64,000 nt of DNA, from the NCBI GenBank assembly GCA_903632075.3, contig CAHIKZ030004123.1, positions 5,089,501 to 5,153,500 on the forward strand. Direction: 5' to 3'. Below the pieces are notes generated by a model, which saw nothing but the letters and a program-made list of their open reading frames with translations, had not been told where the DNA came from and did not search any database. Below are positions 21,350-33,739 of this stretch, piece after piece (position 1 is the stretch's first letter; each line of letters starts with the position of its first letter). Source of the stretch: Acanthosepion pharaonis (taxonomy: Eukaryota; Mollusca; Cephalopoda; Sepiida; Sepiidae). The position numbers and the translations under genes are program-made.

Positions 21350-21734
21350 TTGAGGAATTTTTTACGGTTTATCAACCCTTTACAAATTATTTAAAGTCAG
21401 AAAATATTTTCAAATTGTAAGAATTCTTTTGGAGATAATAATGGTTTAATGATACAAGTCTTACTAATTAACCCATAGCTGGAGAGAGAAAAGGTGGATT
21501 CATGCCTTTCCCAAGGGTATTTGCGCGTAAATAAATATAACGAACCCAACGGGAATTGGAACACGGTTCTTCGATTAAAAATTTCGAGTTATTATCCATT
21601 ACGCAACCAGCATATTCAAGCTTACAGTATCTGGTATTCTCAAACAGTCACCCATCTAGGTACTAACCAGACTTGACGTTGCTTAACTTCGATGAACGTA
21701 TTGGAACTGGTGTTTTAACGTGATGTGGCTGTAA
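21350..21734 (-). repeat. 5S rRNA-headed SINE
   Basis: Minus strand head from 21734: TACAGCCACATCACGTTAAAAC, GAAGTTAAGCAACG, GTACCTAGATGGGTGACTG and ATACTGTAAGCTTG. The body has ACGCGCAAATACCCTTGGGA and TCTCTCTCCAGCTATGGGTT, tail TAAATAATTTGTAAAGGGTT. Near full length and collinear with 10601 and 4850 copies. Confidence 0.85.
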
Positions 21735-22299
21735 GTTCTGTTCAAAAAGAACTGAACGTAAAAAAAAAAATGAAAAAAAAAATGCAAAGAAACAAAATTT
21801 TTGGATTTTTTAAAAATAAGTACAATAGGATGTGCAGCCTGAAACCCAGGGTCACAAACTCACATCTATCCAAGCAAATACATAAATAAATATATATGTT
21901 TCCTACCAGGATTTATTATTGGCGGCCACAATCTTAACATTATAAGACATGTAGATGAAACAGTGTTGATTATCACAATAAGTAAACTACAGACATTTCT
22001 ACAGAAGGCAGTAAGGGAAAGTGAAATAACTAACCCTTAGTTGTAAGAATACAGCGTGTCTAATTGTCAGCAAATGGAACAATAGAAGATGCGTTCTACG
22101 AAATGGAGGCATCAAAATCAAGCAAGTACAAAAATTTCAATATCAGAGGACGAAAAATGCGATAACGAAATCCGGGGAGAGGTGGGTGCATTGTAATGGT
22201 GAAAATTGACTTCCGAAAATTAAGCAAAGTATTAAGAAAAGGGAAACGTTAGAACCAAAGAAAAAACTGCTGTTACGTAATAGTGCTCCTCCTATGAAC

Positions 22300-22730
22300 G
22301 CTGGAGAATCTTACAGATGAAAAAAAGAGATTTGAGTCAACCGAAATGTGGTTCTACAGGAGGATGCTGAGAACACCATGGATTGAATATGTGCGCAAGG
22401 ACGAAGGAAAGTGGAAACAAAAAGGACACTGATTAGATGCTATTTAAACTAGCTCTTTCTGATACTAAGTATAAATTATACTTAACATCGAAAAAGACAG
22501 TTGAAATTTCTAAGGCGCATAACAAGGAAAGAGAGCTTGGAAAATCTGACACTCACAGGACATATTGAATGCAAGAGATCCAGAGGAAAGCGGGGATTAA
22601 CCTATCTAACGAGCTTGTGTATATGGTTAGCTGAACAGGGTTTACAAGTGATAGCAAAAATGCAAACATGTAAAGTGCGACAAAGGGCAAGAAGTTGTGG
22701 AGAGCCTTGACCAACAATGTCACATCGAAA
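22300..22730 (+). pseudogene. second LINE family, C-terminal end
   Basis: EMWFYRRMLRTPWIEYVRKD is encoded near 22343-22402, followed after frameshifts by LKFLRRITRKESLENLTLTG (22501-22560) and GHIECKRSRGKRG, then GLQVIAKMQTCKVRQRARSC and a stop at about 22710. This is the conserved tail after the RT domain of the family also seen at 1785, 41400 and 58100. Frameshifted, not functional. Confidence 0.75.
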
Positions 22731-22858
22731 TGGCACATCGAAAACCAATGTTTAAACCAAGGGAAGACAACAAATCTTTGAAGGTCGGCATAGTACACCC
22801 CCACCTCAGTTGTCTTTGGTTGGATGATGGTAAGCTTCTAAATATCTATGAGAAAAAG

Positions 22859-22905
<47 letters not shown>
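22859..22905. repeat. (TA)n microsatellite
   Basis: Pure TA run; downstream 22920-23040 shares sequence with the repeat at 47416. Confidence 0.95.
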
Positions 22906-22911
<6 letters not shown>

Positions 22912-23224
22912 TTTATTATTTTTTTAATACGGCATATTTTCAATATTTCAGACGTTATTTTTATTGGATAACTGTATTTGAGAAGACGATTCGTTTTTTA
23001 AACAGTGTTTATTTTGTCTACAGATCTACACACTCGAGATAACCATCGAAGAAAATGTGCCCTTCAGTTTAATTAGAAAACAGACAACCTTAAAGGTCCA
23101 TGATTATAATTTATTTCCCCAGGTAGATGGTTTTTACCTGCTTCATAAGATCACATTTACAAGGGTGAAAATATAGTTTTAAATTTACCTTAAACTTTTC
23201 ATTACCCAAGTATATATATATATA

Positions 23225-23480
23225 TCGTCCGGTTAACACTCCTCCCTGGTCTTTGAACAGGAGTAGAGCTTTATCCCTTGTTTCCTGTTTAGTATTAGGT
23301 TTCCGGTTCTTTCTAAATTCTACTTCAACTCTATGCTTCTCCGCCTGAAATTTATACTATTATTCAGTTTTATCTTCCATCAAAAGTTCTTTTCTTCTCT
23401 TTCATTTCCACTTGCTCCTTTCATCTTAATCGTATTATCGCCTTCTTTGGTTTGGTTATGTTTGGTTTATTTTGTCATAC
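23225..23480 (+). repeat. LINE 3'-end-like repeat
   Basis: TCTTTGAACAGGAGTAGAGCTTTATCCCTTGTTTCCT matches 48960-49005 in two blocks, then a pyrimidine-rich stretch. In the 48.9-kb copy it leads into the LINE terminus GCTTGGGGTGAATTGATT. Confidence 0.5.
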
Positions 23481-23734
23481 GGCATATTAAACTCAATGGG
23501 TTATTTAATGCCGACAAGATTTTCAGGATATGTTCGTATAAATAGAATATGTATTCTTTGTAAAAAAAATCAGTTTGTAGATCAGGTTTCATTGACGTAT
23601 TTTTGTAAAGAGGGTACATGTCGAGAGTCAAATATATTGCTGTATATAATTTTTTTTTTTTCATTTTCTTTTTCCAAAATGTATTGCTGGTATTCTTTCT
23701 ATAAAAATCTATTTTTATAGTTTCAAAATGTTTT

Positions 23735-23931
23735 GACCCCAGTTTGGGGATTAACTATTTGTCCATAGCTGGGACCCTAACAGGTGCTACCACCCCGAGG
23801 CAGGGTGGATCTGGGGACAACAGTAATTAAAAGGTGGTTCCACGCTCCTCAAAACCTTCCGGTCAGAGGCCTTGCTGCCGGATGTATTTTATCGTCATAC
23901 CCAAGACAATAACCTTGCCTGGGGTGAATTG

Positions 23932-23935
<4 letters not shown>
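23735..23935 (-). repeat. interspersed repeat, inverse of 57290-57475
   Basis: Contains GGTGCTACCACCCCGAGGCA and GGTTCCACGCTCCTCAAAAC, matching the reverse complement of the 57.3-kb copy. The right edge ends GCCTGGGGTGAATTGATT before (TA)n (23936-23980). Confidence 0.65.
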
Positions 23936-23982
<47 letters not shown>

Positions 23983-24894
23983 CATTTAATATTTTATATT
24001 GTGCATATTATATTTTTAAAAATTGACGCTTTTAGTTTTAGTACAGCAACGTTGGCAGAAATGATAAAAAAAATAGAAAAGAAAAGAGAGTGTATACTTT
24101 ATGATTGAAAGAGAGGGTGTAAAATGAAGCGCGTCATTTTGTGCGTAGGGACAGAAACACAAGAGAGAATGGGGAGAGAGAGAGAACATTTGGGAGTGAG
24201 TGCGTGTGCACACGGCCACACGTTTGTATGTGTGTGGTGGATAATTCAAATTTCCACTTTGTCCACTTCAAATCGAATGGACTTCTAAAATGCCCAAGCA
24301 TGTCTTCCATTTTCCAAAATGGCGGAATGGGTGAAAGAAAAAATGAAATGGTCCTTTAAGCCCACTCATCGCTAGTATTGAAAGTTACAAATTGTGAACT
24401 AGCTATTGAATCCACATCCTGACTTCTTTTAAGCATGAATTCCATTTACTTAGTACGCTCATGGCAACTGTGTATAATCTGATTGACAATGATGGCGACA
24501 TTAAACAGAGTCATATTGCTTGTTCCGAGCGACATAGGCGGACACGGAAATTTCAGCACGGTCATCTCCAATCCTATAAGAGACGTCTTCGGAAAACAGC
24601 ATGATTTAATGAAGCAGGAAATATTTATTATACCAGATTAAAAGGTGGACATATAATTGGTTTCACTGCCCATGTCTAGGGATATCTAGTTCTATGTCGA
24701 GTTCTTATTTATAGTATAATGCTCCATTATTGTTCGTCCGTTTCCACTGAATCCAAGTCCTAGCCTAGGGATTGAACTCATAGCCACTAGGTCATCAAAT
24801 TCATGAACCAACGCTTTAATTTTCTAAGCTATTGTTCAATAGTCCAACGGGACAGTGGCCTAGTGGACTAAGTGGAAACGGTGTTTCATTGAGT

Positions 24895-24897
24895 TCA

Positions 24898-24933
<36 letters not shown>

Positions 24934-24960
24934 CTAGTCTCTATTTCTCTATCTCAGCAC

Positions 24961-24995
<35 letters not shown>

Positions 24996-25076
24996 CGAGG
25001 TTCTAAAAAGTTCTTTGCCAACATACTTCCTAAAATCTAAACCAGGAATGGGGAACATGTACACGAAGGATGTAGG

Positions 25077-25115
<39 letters not shown>
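24895..25115. repeat. (TATC)n, then (TTA)n microsatellites
   Basis: TATC runs at 24898-24932 and 24960-24994; TTA run at 25077-25115, with AAT repeats continuing to 25155. Confidence 0.95.
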
Positions 25116-25769
25116 AATAAATGAAATATAAAATAATAATAATAATAATAATAATGAAAATTATTAAAAAAATAAAATAAAACAATAGCATAAAAATGTT
25201 GTATAAAATAAATTAAATAAAAATTAAAAATAATAATACTCCCAGTATGCAACAAAAACTGTTCTTGTCGGAAATACCGCCAAATGACGTTAAATTCAAT
25301 CTCTTCACCACGAACGTTGGTACGGGCAACACGTGTCCATCTTCTCTCTGCGATATGGTTTGTAATACTACGTAGTAAATTTCTCCCTTTTATCACATGT
25401 AACATGAAACAATTGTAACCTAAAAAAATACACACACCAATACACACACACAAAAAAAATATAAATACATTGTAACTTGCAATTTACCATGCTTTTCTTG
25501 TTATTTGTGTACTTTTTATTTTCTTTCAAGTATGCTTTTATCTCCGTGAGGTAATTTCTGCTGCTATGATATGAGTGATTCCCACACAAGGCCATATTGA
25601 AATTCATCGTCCGTCATAGAGGCCGCATTCACCAAGTGATTTTTTTAGAGTTACACATTTTATATCTTACGTAAATAATGCCTAAAATAGTATTTAATAA
25701 ATATACAATCTAATAAAAACAGACATTATAAAACTGAAAAACAAGACATATTCAAAGAAATTCTTTATT

Positions 25770-27720
25770 TATCTTTTAGACAAATTAATGACTCCCTTGA
25801 CATTGTTTCTTTTGAGATAGCATTTTGATATCAGGTTTTAAGATGGCGGTTTTTAATTCTAATAGGTCTTCTAAATGCTAATCTGTCAACTGTTCTCGCC
25901 GAATTTTTGATTTGTGTAAAGTACGAGGATGTGTATTCACAAATGTATGTTGAAGGAAAACATGAAATAAGTCGGCGTTCATGTTCACGAAAGCGAGGAT
26001 CTTCTACCGCCCTTTTCCAAATTTCAATGCTTGCTGTCAGTTTTCAGGATATTCCTTTCAAGCATCTCAATAAGCTCTACTTGTAACTCATCGGGAGCCA
26101 TTGATATGTTAATTAAGTCAGGCTAAGAAGCAAGTTTCAGGGTGACATTATGTTTTTCGAAATCACGGAATTACCTGCTGTATTCTTCCATTAACGAGTC
26201 TAAAATTAACTGGTATTCTCGAAAATATTCATAGATATTCTTTTCATTTTCATTCATTACTTTCGACAACTAGGGAAAGTTTTGACTAAGCAAGAAAGGA
26301 CTTAAAAAATAACAACTTCTTTCTAAATGAAAAGATTTTTTGACACATATCATACATTGTTTTATTTCTACCTTGTAATGAAATGTTTGATTCATTTCGC
26401 TTTGTCTTTACATTTCACACAAATGTAGCAGCTCTGTGGAATTTTGTATCTGATAATTCACAAAACATTGTTTTCTTTGAAAAAGTCAATTATTTGCTCT
26501 GATAAAGACAAAATTTTGACCAATACGTGTCCTTGTGATAACCATCGTATTTTTGAGTGAAAAGGCAAATCTACACTAATTAAATCGTCATCTATAATCG
26601 ACATGTTTAGAAACTCATATTATTTGTTCATATATAGTTCACAATACGATAGTTAAGTTTATCGCTTGATATATCCCCAAATTACTTTCCCCGTCTAACA
26701 ATGATATGGCCATTAAAACCAACAGTTTGTTATCTTCTAGTAATAGTAGTACAACTTAATGCCTTCTAGTATTTCCATAACTCTTCGGTAGGGTCCACTG
26801 GCAACTTCAAATGGTTTGTATTTTCAACAGTAAAGTAACTCCTTCAAATCTTTTGTAAGGTGTTATTTAACATAATAGATTTTGCACAGAGATACTGCTG
26901 GTGCAAAATGCAATGAAAAGAAATCAGTGCATTTCGAGCTGTGGTTTCTCTTCATAAATGTGCAATGAATCCTTCATTTTTAGCCATCGCAGTTGGGTCA
27001 CCATCAGTACACACACTTACCAATTTAGTAAAATTCAGCCTAACCTTACAACATTTCTCTTTGAAGTTATTAAAAATATCTATTCATGGTGTCTTTCCTT
27101 TAAGGGTGCCTAAAACAAGTAATTCTTCAAATAATTGAAAACTGTCAGTTATTGCACGAATGAAATACAATACATGTACCGAATCAGTGGAAGCTGTCGA
27201 GTCATCCAAAGTTAAGGAGAAAAATACATTGTTTTTTTTTTGTTTTTTTTCATTATATTTTGGAGCTGCTCTGTTAAATGACTGGCCAAGTTATGTTGTC
27301 AATCTATATTTGTCCTTGAAAGAGGCAGATTATCATATTTGTTGACTTTATCTGGAACTAAACACTTCTACAATTCATTCCTGAAATGTTTTACCTTTTT
27401 TCCAAGCAAATATGCAACTTTGTGGCTTACTTCTGCTGCAGCATTTCCTTAATTTAATACAGAATGGAATAATTGTCCTTGCTTTTGCTTGCCATCCTTT
27501 AGTTTCTGCAGTGAAATCCTTTGAGCTTCACCTTCCAATTTAGCATATATATTGTCTTTATGAACAGCATAATGTTGATAAACGTTGTATTTTTGAACTG
27601 TTGAAATTTCAGTATCACAAAGCGACCATGAGATTTTCCCATTATTAAATGCGAGAAAATATTACAATTCCCATTCATCATTGAAGATCATATTTTCTTC
27701 TATCGAAATTCATTTTAATT
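25770..27720 (-). pseudogene. hAT-type transposase-derived gene remnant (GTF2IRD2/ZBED-like)
   Basis: Minus-strand translation in shifting frames follows the order of hAT-derived proteins of the GTF2IRD2/ZBED5-like group. Near 27650-27500: FLAFNNGKISWSLCDTEIS, YNVYQHYAVHKDNIYAKLEG (degenerate BED finger), ISLQKLKDGKQKQGQLF. Near 27230-27020: FFSLTLDDSTASTDSVHVLY, ELLVLGTLKGKTPWIDIFNN, CTDGDPTAMAKNEGFIAHL. Near 26950-26860: ISFHCILHQQYLCAKSIMLN. Near 26500-26300: MFCELSDTKF, NISLQGRNKTMYDMCQKIFS. The C-terminal dimerisation end gives LKPDIKMLSQKKQCQ near 25800. Many stops; a foreign segment interrupts it at 26648-26856. Function lost. No terminal inverted repeats found. Confidence 0.85.
26648..26856 (-). 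pseudogene. envelope-gene fragment inside the hAT remnant
   Basis: This ~200-bp block is nearly identical to 28776-28960, which belongs to the envelope-like remnant at 28284-29758. Here it splits the hAT frame between the motif ending LNNTLQK and a following IVNYI. It differs from its sister by a few substitutions and a 5-bp insertion near 26840. It encodes a stop-containing stretch, so it is only a captured piece. Confidence 0.8.
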
Positions 27721-27869
27721 TGGGGGGGGGCATAATGGGTTAAAATTCATAGAGAAATGATTTTATTCTGAAAAAATAAAAAAGTAAATATTAGCAAACA
27801 CAAAGAACTAAGCTTATATGTGCATTGTTGTTATTGAAAATCGTGCTAATTATCTACATCAGAGATCAG

Positions 27870-27870
27870 T

Positions 27871-27927
<57 letters not shown>

Positions 27928-28113
27928 TGGATAGATGTGAGTTTGTGACCCTGCGTTTCACGCTTTAGCGATCGTCAATATGTACACGTCAATATGTGTC
28001 AATACGATATGTTTGCTCTATCTCTGATATTGAGCGCTTTCTAATAAGTACCGCGCATATAATATATAAATAATTATACATATATATATTTATTTATATT
28101 TATATACACTTTT

Positions 28114-28194
<81 letters not shown>

Positions 28195-28195
28195 A
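27870..28195. repeat. two (TA)n arrays and flank
   Basis: TA runs at about 27873-27924 and 28120-28190. Between them is AT-rich repeat sequence with TGAGTTTGTGACCCTGCGTT-like text resembling 21847-21870. Confidence 0.9.
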
Positions 28196-28212
28196 ATGAG
28201 TAAAGATAGCAT

Positions 28213-28250
28213 AACACGGCCGGCCCGGCTCGATCCAGGGTTGTTCCCAT
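28213..28250 (+). other. tRNA T-arm-like motif, copy 1
   Basis: GGCCCGGCTCGATCCAGGG can form a T-arm. A second copy is at 30658. Candidate primer-binding-site relic or SINE B-box; not resolved. Confidence 0.3.
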
Positions 28251-28283
28251 ATCTCTGCCCAATTATTCAGTCATTTTGATTAA

Positions 28284-29758
28284 TTTAACCAATGAATTTT
28301 TCTCCTAATATTTCTCTTTTGCCTGATAACATGGGGGAGGGAGATTGATACTACAAATGCCAAATATCCCAGGGGTAACTGTATCAAAGCCAATGATCCC
28401 ATCCTTATTGCTCCAGTGGTTCTTCTCCCACATACTCTATACAGATCATCTGACTCTGGGTGGCCACTATCCCAACCCCATCTAATATACTGATAGCTTA
28501 TGGTAATACTGTATTTGCTAAAACTGCCACTCGACAACTTTTCCACATTCCATCTTTATCTCCCTTAAACAAATCACACACCACCTGTGATTCCTCGTCA
28601 CATGGGACTACATGAAGTACATCCCTAAAGCATTGGCTTCACATTTCCTTGCTTCTTCCGTCGTCAGCAACATAACTTCCTTTCTGGCTGAATTTAAACT
28701 TATATATTCTGCCTCAATATGATATTTTGCAACTGCCCCCAGTCTTTGTTCTGTGCTGAGGCAAGGAATGGTTAAGTTTATCGCTTGATATATCCCCAAA
28801 TTACTTTCCCCGTCTAACAATGATATGACCATTAAAACCAACAGTTTGTTATCTTCTAGTAAAAATAGTACAACTTAATGCCTTCTAGTATTTCCATAAC
28901 TCTTCGGCAAGGTCCACTGGCAACTTCAAATGGTTTGTATTTTCAACAGTAACTCCTTCAAGTGATCAGGGGTCACTATACTCGGGGACAAATATCCCAA
29001 TGATAACAATGAGCTCTCACACGCTCTAACAAAATCATCACGGATTGGCTAATTGAAAATACTGCTGGACGAAACTATTTAAACCCCTGGAAGTCTATCA
29101 CCCGTGGCCCCAGAGATATTGGCCATCTTGTCTCAATTTTTGCATATCATTTATTAACCTATTTATACTTATTCTGCTTTCCACCAGTTCTAATCTTCTC
29201 TCATTCAGTATCGATATACTTGCTTGTGCCAACTGAGCTAAAAATTGTCTGATCCTTTTCCACTCCTTCCAGCGTTTCCCTTATAATTTTATTTTCTGCT
29301 TCGGTCACTGTTCCGAATAGAACGCTTAACGCCTTTCCAACAATAGGGATTACTGCTCTTTTCCTTCTTGTCTGTAACAGTTCGATTCATTCTAAATATG
29401 TTTTCATATCCTTCCATCGGGACTCCATTATGGAAATCTCTAGCTCCAGGGAGTACAGTAATCTAAAGTATTGTTTCTCTGTTATATAATTCTCCACTAC
29501 CTTCATTCTGACTGTCCTCAGCTTAAGTAGTTCACTTCCCAATTTATTTGATAGTAACTCGTGTGGGTTCAAATCTATTACAAAAGTGACCAACCATTTT
29601 GACCTTGTTATTATTACTTCACTTGATTTCTTGAAAATCACATTCTGGCTTTGCATCCAGGTTCCTACCGTCGCCATCATCATCAGCAGTATCAGTCCCT
29701 TCATACCAGTCATTCCTGCAAGGGTAACAAGATTTCCTTGCTTTATTTTTCTGACCAT
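28284..29758 (-). pseudogene. envelope glycoprotein-like remnant of an LTR retroelement
   Basis: The minus strand encodes in order: an N-terminal region from 29758 with a hydrophobic start, a basic RRKR cleavage-like site followed by a hydrophobic stretch near 29340-29300, KYHIEAEYISLN and LLTTEEARKCE around 28720-28640, and a Cys-containing region toward 28290. This layout resembles the fusion/envelope proteins of errantivirus-type Ty3/Gypsy elements. Stops and frameshifts break it near 29200, 28960 and 28600. No gag, protease or reverse transcriptase was recognised beside it. Assignment comes from motif order only. Confidence 0.6.
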
Positions 29759-29759
29759 T

Positions 29760-31740
29760 CACCGTTTACACACTTCCATATTTAATTATTTTAGAGCATT
29801 CCCACTATTCTTCTCTCTTGAATCATTCCAGTTTCAACATTTTCCTGTGCTAATCAATTTTTGGCAGGTTTGATTGGTCACAGACAGGTGTGTGGCGCTT
29901 TCGTCCAGAGGTTGTGTCTCGCCGATACTAACGCGCGGACATACACGGGCCCTTGTGCAGACCAACGAGAGCACCAATAAGTAAATTTGACCACCCCTCA
30001 TGACGTGCTATCGACATCTACGTCTTCTCCAACCAACTTCTACTGTTAATTACTGAATGGGCTTTTCTAATTAACCCGATGTTGTTACGCACCGACATCG
30101 AATCCATCCAACCCATCGTTCTCACCTGTATTTCTTTTTACTGCGATTCATGGTTTCCCGCCCCTCTCAGACTCTGCTTAAGGGGTAACTCTGGCTTTAA
30201 CCTCTAGCCTATTCTCTTTCTTTAACCTTTTTTTTGTGGGGTGGCGGATTGGGAGAGAGGTATTTCATCCGCTTTTTTCAATCTCTTAGCCACTCTTTCT
30301 CTTCGGGAGGTTTCGAATCAGAACCCCGGACTTCATCACTTGGGTCCTTTGCTTTCTGCTGATTCATTGGCGGGTTTCTCGCTTTTCTTATAACTCTGTC
30401 TACTGGCTGTTAACTTATTTTTCTTCCTTCTTACTCTTCTGAGTCTTCATTTGTTTCCATTTCCTTTGGATCCACAAGGGTTGCTTACCTCATCCTTCCT
30501 TTCCTGCGCCTTGGTTCGGTTCTTTCCCAATCATTTACCTCAGCCAATTAGAGGTCGTTGGTATGAGACTTTTTTACTTTTTTTTACGCCATTTGGTCCC
30601 AGATTACAAAGGACACTGGTCCTGTTACCCCACTATTCTATTATAGAGTTAATTATAACACGGTCGGCCCGGTTCGATCCTGGGTTGTATCCACGTTGGT
30701 CAGTACTGCCACCGGTCACCTGATAGTTATCTGCTTTCCGCTTCGTTCCTTCAGCTGATTCTGCCCCCCGTTCCTTGATCATAGATCAGTGAAGATCAAA
30801 TTTCGTCCGTACTTAAGCGTTAGGTCGGACCGTGGTGGAACCGTGCTGCAAAAGGACAAAGAACGCTGGCGAAAATAAAAAAATAACATAATAAAATAAC
30901 AAAGAAAGTCGCCGAGTTAATTTTCAATTGGTTTATATAGTTTTTGATACAACAAAATTAACCCATCCCTTTAAACTTTCCATCATGACTTTTTCTTCTA
31001 AAACTTGGAGCGGGTCCAATTAACAGAGAAAGAAGTCGGTTGGAAATTCTCTCGGCAGCAGGTCACGTGGGGTTCAGCAGTCCCTTCGCCCTTGACGTCT
31101 CTCGCTCCAACTTCTGGTTCGCTTAAGCGCTCTGCTTATATGTATTTCACCCGACATCCACTGCACCTCATCAATATTCATATCAATTAATTATTTTCTC
31201 CAATTTTGGAGAGACGACACTGACCTTCAAACAAAGCGGTCAGTTATACAACATAATACATTCTTCGACAACAAACCTTGTTTATCATTCCTCTGTATAT
31301 CCTGACGACAATCGGCCCGAGATCGGTTACTTATTCAAAACAATAACTTTCCGATAACAAACTTTGTGTTTATAAATTATTTCTATGTCCTTGACATCAA
31401 AGTATTTCCTTTGTTATTGATTTTCTAATATGACCCATTTAATTTTCTGCCCATTTTGCATTTTTACAAAACGACACTGCATATTCTTTACATTACCGGC
31501 TTTGCGAATTCTAACAATTCCATTTGTCTTTTGGCTTACATTTTACATTCCTATTCCATTCTGAGTTCCTAGTTATCAAAAAAAGAATTTCTCTTTTATT
31601 CTCATTTCATATTTCCATTCATTTTTTCATCTTAAGGTTTTTAACGTTTTAACCCCCCCCTTCTCCAATTCCTATCCCGGGATTTTCACATGAACCCTTT
31701 TAATCCTAATTTCATTCTACCAGTGTCACAATAGGACGAG
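29760..31740 (-). other. possible remainder of the LTR element
   Basis: No recognisable coding motif. At 30658-30690, GGCCCGGTTCGATCCTGGG forms a T-arm (CCCGG/CTGGG); on the minus strand TGGATACAACCCAGGATCGA could be a relic primer-binding site. At 31733 the minus strand reads TGTGACACTGGTAGAATG, a plausible LTR start. The second LTR was not located, so limits are uncertain. Confidence 0.3.
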
Positions 31741-32700
31741 CAGTTAAAAATATGCATGCATCGTCATTATTAAAATTGTAAAAGTTGTATTATAGCCTCA
31801 AATAAAAAAAGGAAATTTTATGTTGAAAAGGGAAATTTTGGTGGCTTGTCTAGGGAAAGATAGGCGTGGAAATTTGGCAACGCTGACCAAAAGCAGGGTT
31901 GTGGAGCTGACATCTAAATCTTCAGCTCCAATTGCAGCTCTGGCTCAAACATTTTGAAAATTACTGGTTTCAGCTTCAACATTTTGAAATTTCCGGCTGC
32001 AACTCCCAGCTGTAGCTAGTCCTCACATACAACGTTCTGAAATTTGACCTTGCTCGTTGCTATTCATGGGCCATAATAGACGGCTATTAATCTAAATTCT
32101 AATGAATATATCTCTGCCTTTGTTAATCTCTTATTATTGATTGTAATATAATAAATAATTGATTATTGATAACAAATTAAACTTATGAACACATTTTAGT
32201 ACAACACAATTATCCTTTGTTAGCTATTAAGTTCAATGTTTCAGTGAAAATTCTAAAGAACAGATAATGTTAAAAAAAATATAAAGTTCGTTGTTAATTG
32301 AAGTGGTGTGAGATTAATATTTGAAAGGTGACAGATGAAAAGAGTCAATATTGAAAATATTTACTTACTCTAATTTGAGAAGTAGTAAGTAGGCTGGTAG
32401 AAAGATGGCGTATATTTACCAAGGAGAGTTTTTCGCTGGTTGAAGGGAACAGAATTCAATTTTTTATATTACACCAGTTTTTCATTCAGTTAGAGTTCTT
32501 CCTGTGTAGTAGAAGCTTTTTTCTTTGTAAGTTGAACCGTAGAAATAATTTTGTTGTCAATGTTCTGAAAGGCCAACTGCTAAGTTGAGTTACATTTGCA
32601 CCCTTCTATGTGCAAATCTCTCCTTTTCTTTATTACCTTCTGTCTGTTTGTCAGCACTTTGTATCTGTTTATATGGCAGTTTATTTTCTCGCACCAGCTC
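31741..32700. other. AT-rich sequence, no gene seen
   Basis: Short internal similarity only: CAGCTCCAATTGCAGCTCTG-like words near 31920-32020. No RNA or coding feature supported. Confidence 0.4.
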
Positions 32701-32708
32701 GTGCATCC

Positions 32709-32828
32709 AAGCTTACAGTACATGGGATTCCAGAGCAGCCATCCATCTAGGTATTGACCTGGCTAAACATTGCTTAACTTCGGTCATCGGACGAGGATCA
32801 ACGGTTCAACGTGATATGGCCGTAAGCT
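32709..32828 (-). repeat. 5S rRNA-like SINE head
   Basis: Minus strand from 32828: TACGGCCATATCACGTTGAAC, CCGATGACCGAAGTTAAGCA, a GTCAATACCTAGATGGATGG-like box C region and CATGTACTGTAAGCTTGG. No usual body follows, so it is a head-only copy. Its divergence argues against a functional 5S gene. Confidence 0.75.
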
Positions 32829-32924
32829 CTTCAAGTTGAGGGTTAGCCATTATCTTTCCTACATAAACACATAAACTGTAATTCTTACCTCCTCCTTTTA
32901 TTCTCATAGAACAACATAATTCAG

Positions 32925-32985
32925 TGAAGCTCTACCATGAGTGGCTCTTGGGACTTGTATTGGGTAAACATTAATAAAGAAAAAA
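32925..32985 (+). repeat. LINE 3' terminus
   Basis: CTACCATGAGTGGCTCTTGG, GGACTTGTATTGGGTAAAC, AATAAAGAAAAA: the terminal part seen after the frames at 1325 and 41905, here without coding sequence. Confidence 0.6.
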
Positions 32986-33010
32986 TATCAAAGATTTATT
33001 ATATGCAAAT

Positions 33011-33043
33011 GCAATAATAATTATTATTATTATTATTATTATA
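33011..33043. repeat. (ATT)n microsatellite
   Basis: Short TTA run. Confidence 0.95.
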
Positions 33044-33239
33044 TTTCGTAAAAGTACAGAAAAATAAGCCGTGTGGAATAATGGTCAAGACAAATTCAGT
33101 TTTTATGACTTCTTCATTACTTCGACTTAACAATATAATAATCTTATGTAAAGACGAACTCATTTTTAGTTTTCATTTATTTTTTTAGGGCCGAACCGGT
33201 TAAATGTTTAAATTCATATGAAAAAAAATTGACTCCTTC

Positions 33240-33480
33240 AATTTAAAGGGTTGTGTCAGCGGGCGATCAAAGGCGAAGGGGCGTCAAATTCATCGTGGTA
33301 ATTTGCCTCCCATTCAAAACAATTCGGAGCTATTAACGAGGGAAGGAGTTGGGCAGGGAGGCCCAACGTCATTGTCTAACTGGTCTGTCGGCCATTAATC
33401 ACGCGCTTAGTCTGAAAAGGCGGGAAAGACGGTCTTTGTTCTTCCTCGGCAGAGCTCATTTATCTCCTTCGCATTATTTT
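33240..33480. other. high-complexity island, candidate regulatory sequence
   Basis: Balanced composition, no matches elsewhere in the window, and clustered factor-like words: GATCAAAGG (TCF/LEF-like) near 33266, ATTAACGAGG near 33332 and CATTAATCAC near 33392. Unique host sequence is likely; a regulatory role is only a guess. Confidence 0.3.
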
Positions 33481-33739
33481 TTGTGTTTTCTTTTTTTTTT
33501 CTTTCTTTTTTTTATTTTTATTTATATTATTATTTATTTATTGTATGTCTATATTTCTTCCGGCTTTACCGCGTTTCTTTTCTCCTCTTGCCAAGCGAAC
33601 ACATGAAATATCTAATTACTGCGGTAATATGTTGATTTCCCAAGTATTTGTCGAAGGTTCTTCGCACGTGCATGACTGCTCAAGTGTGGGTACAGCATCG
33701 AGCGTTGTGCGCGTGTGCGTGCGTGAGGCCAGTGTTTAC

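Noticed and set aside
30451..30723. A 90-codon plus-strand frame
   Set aside because: No motif, and it overlaps probable retroelement sequence on the other strand.
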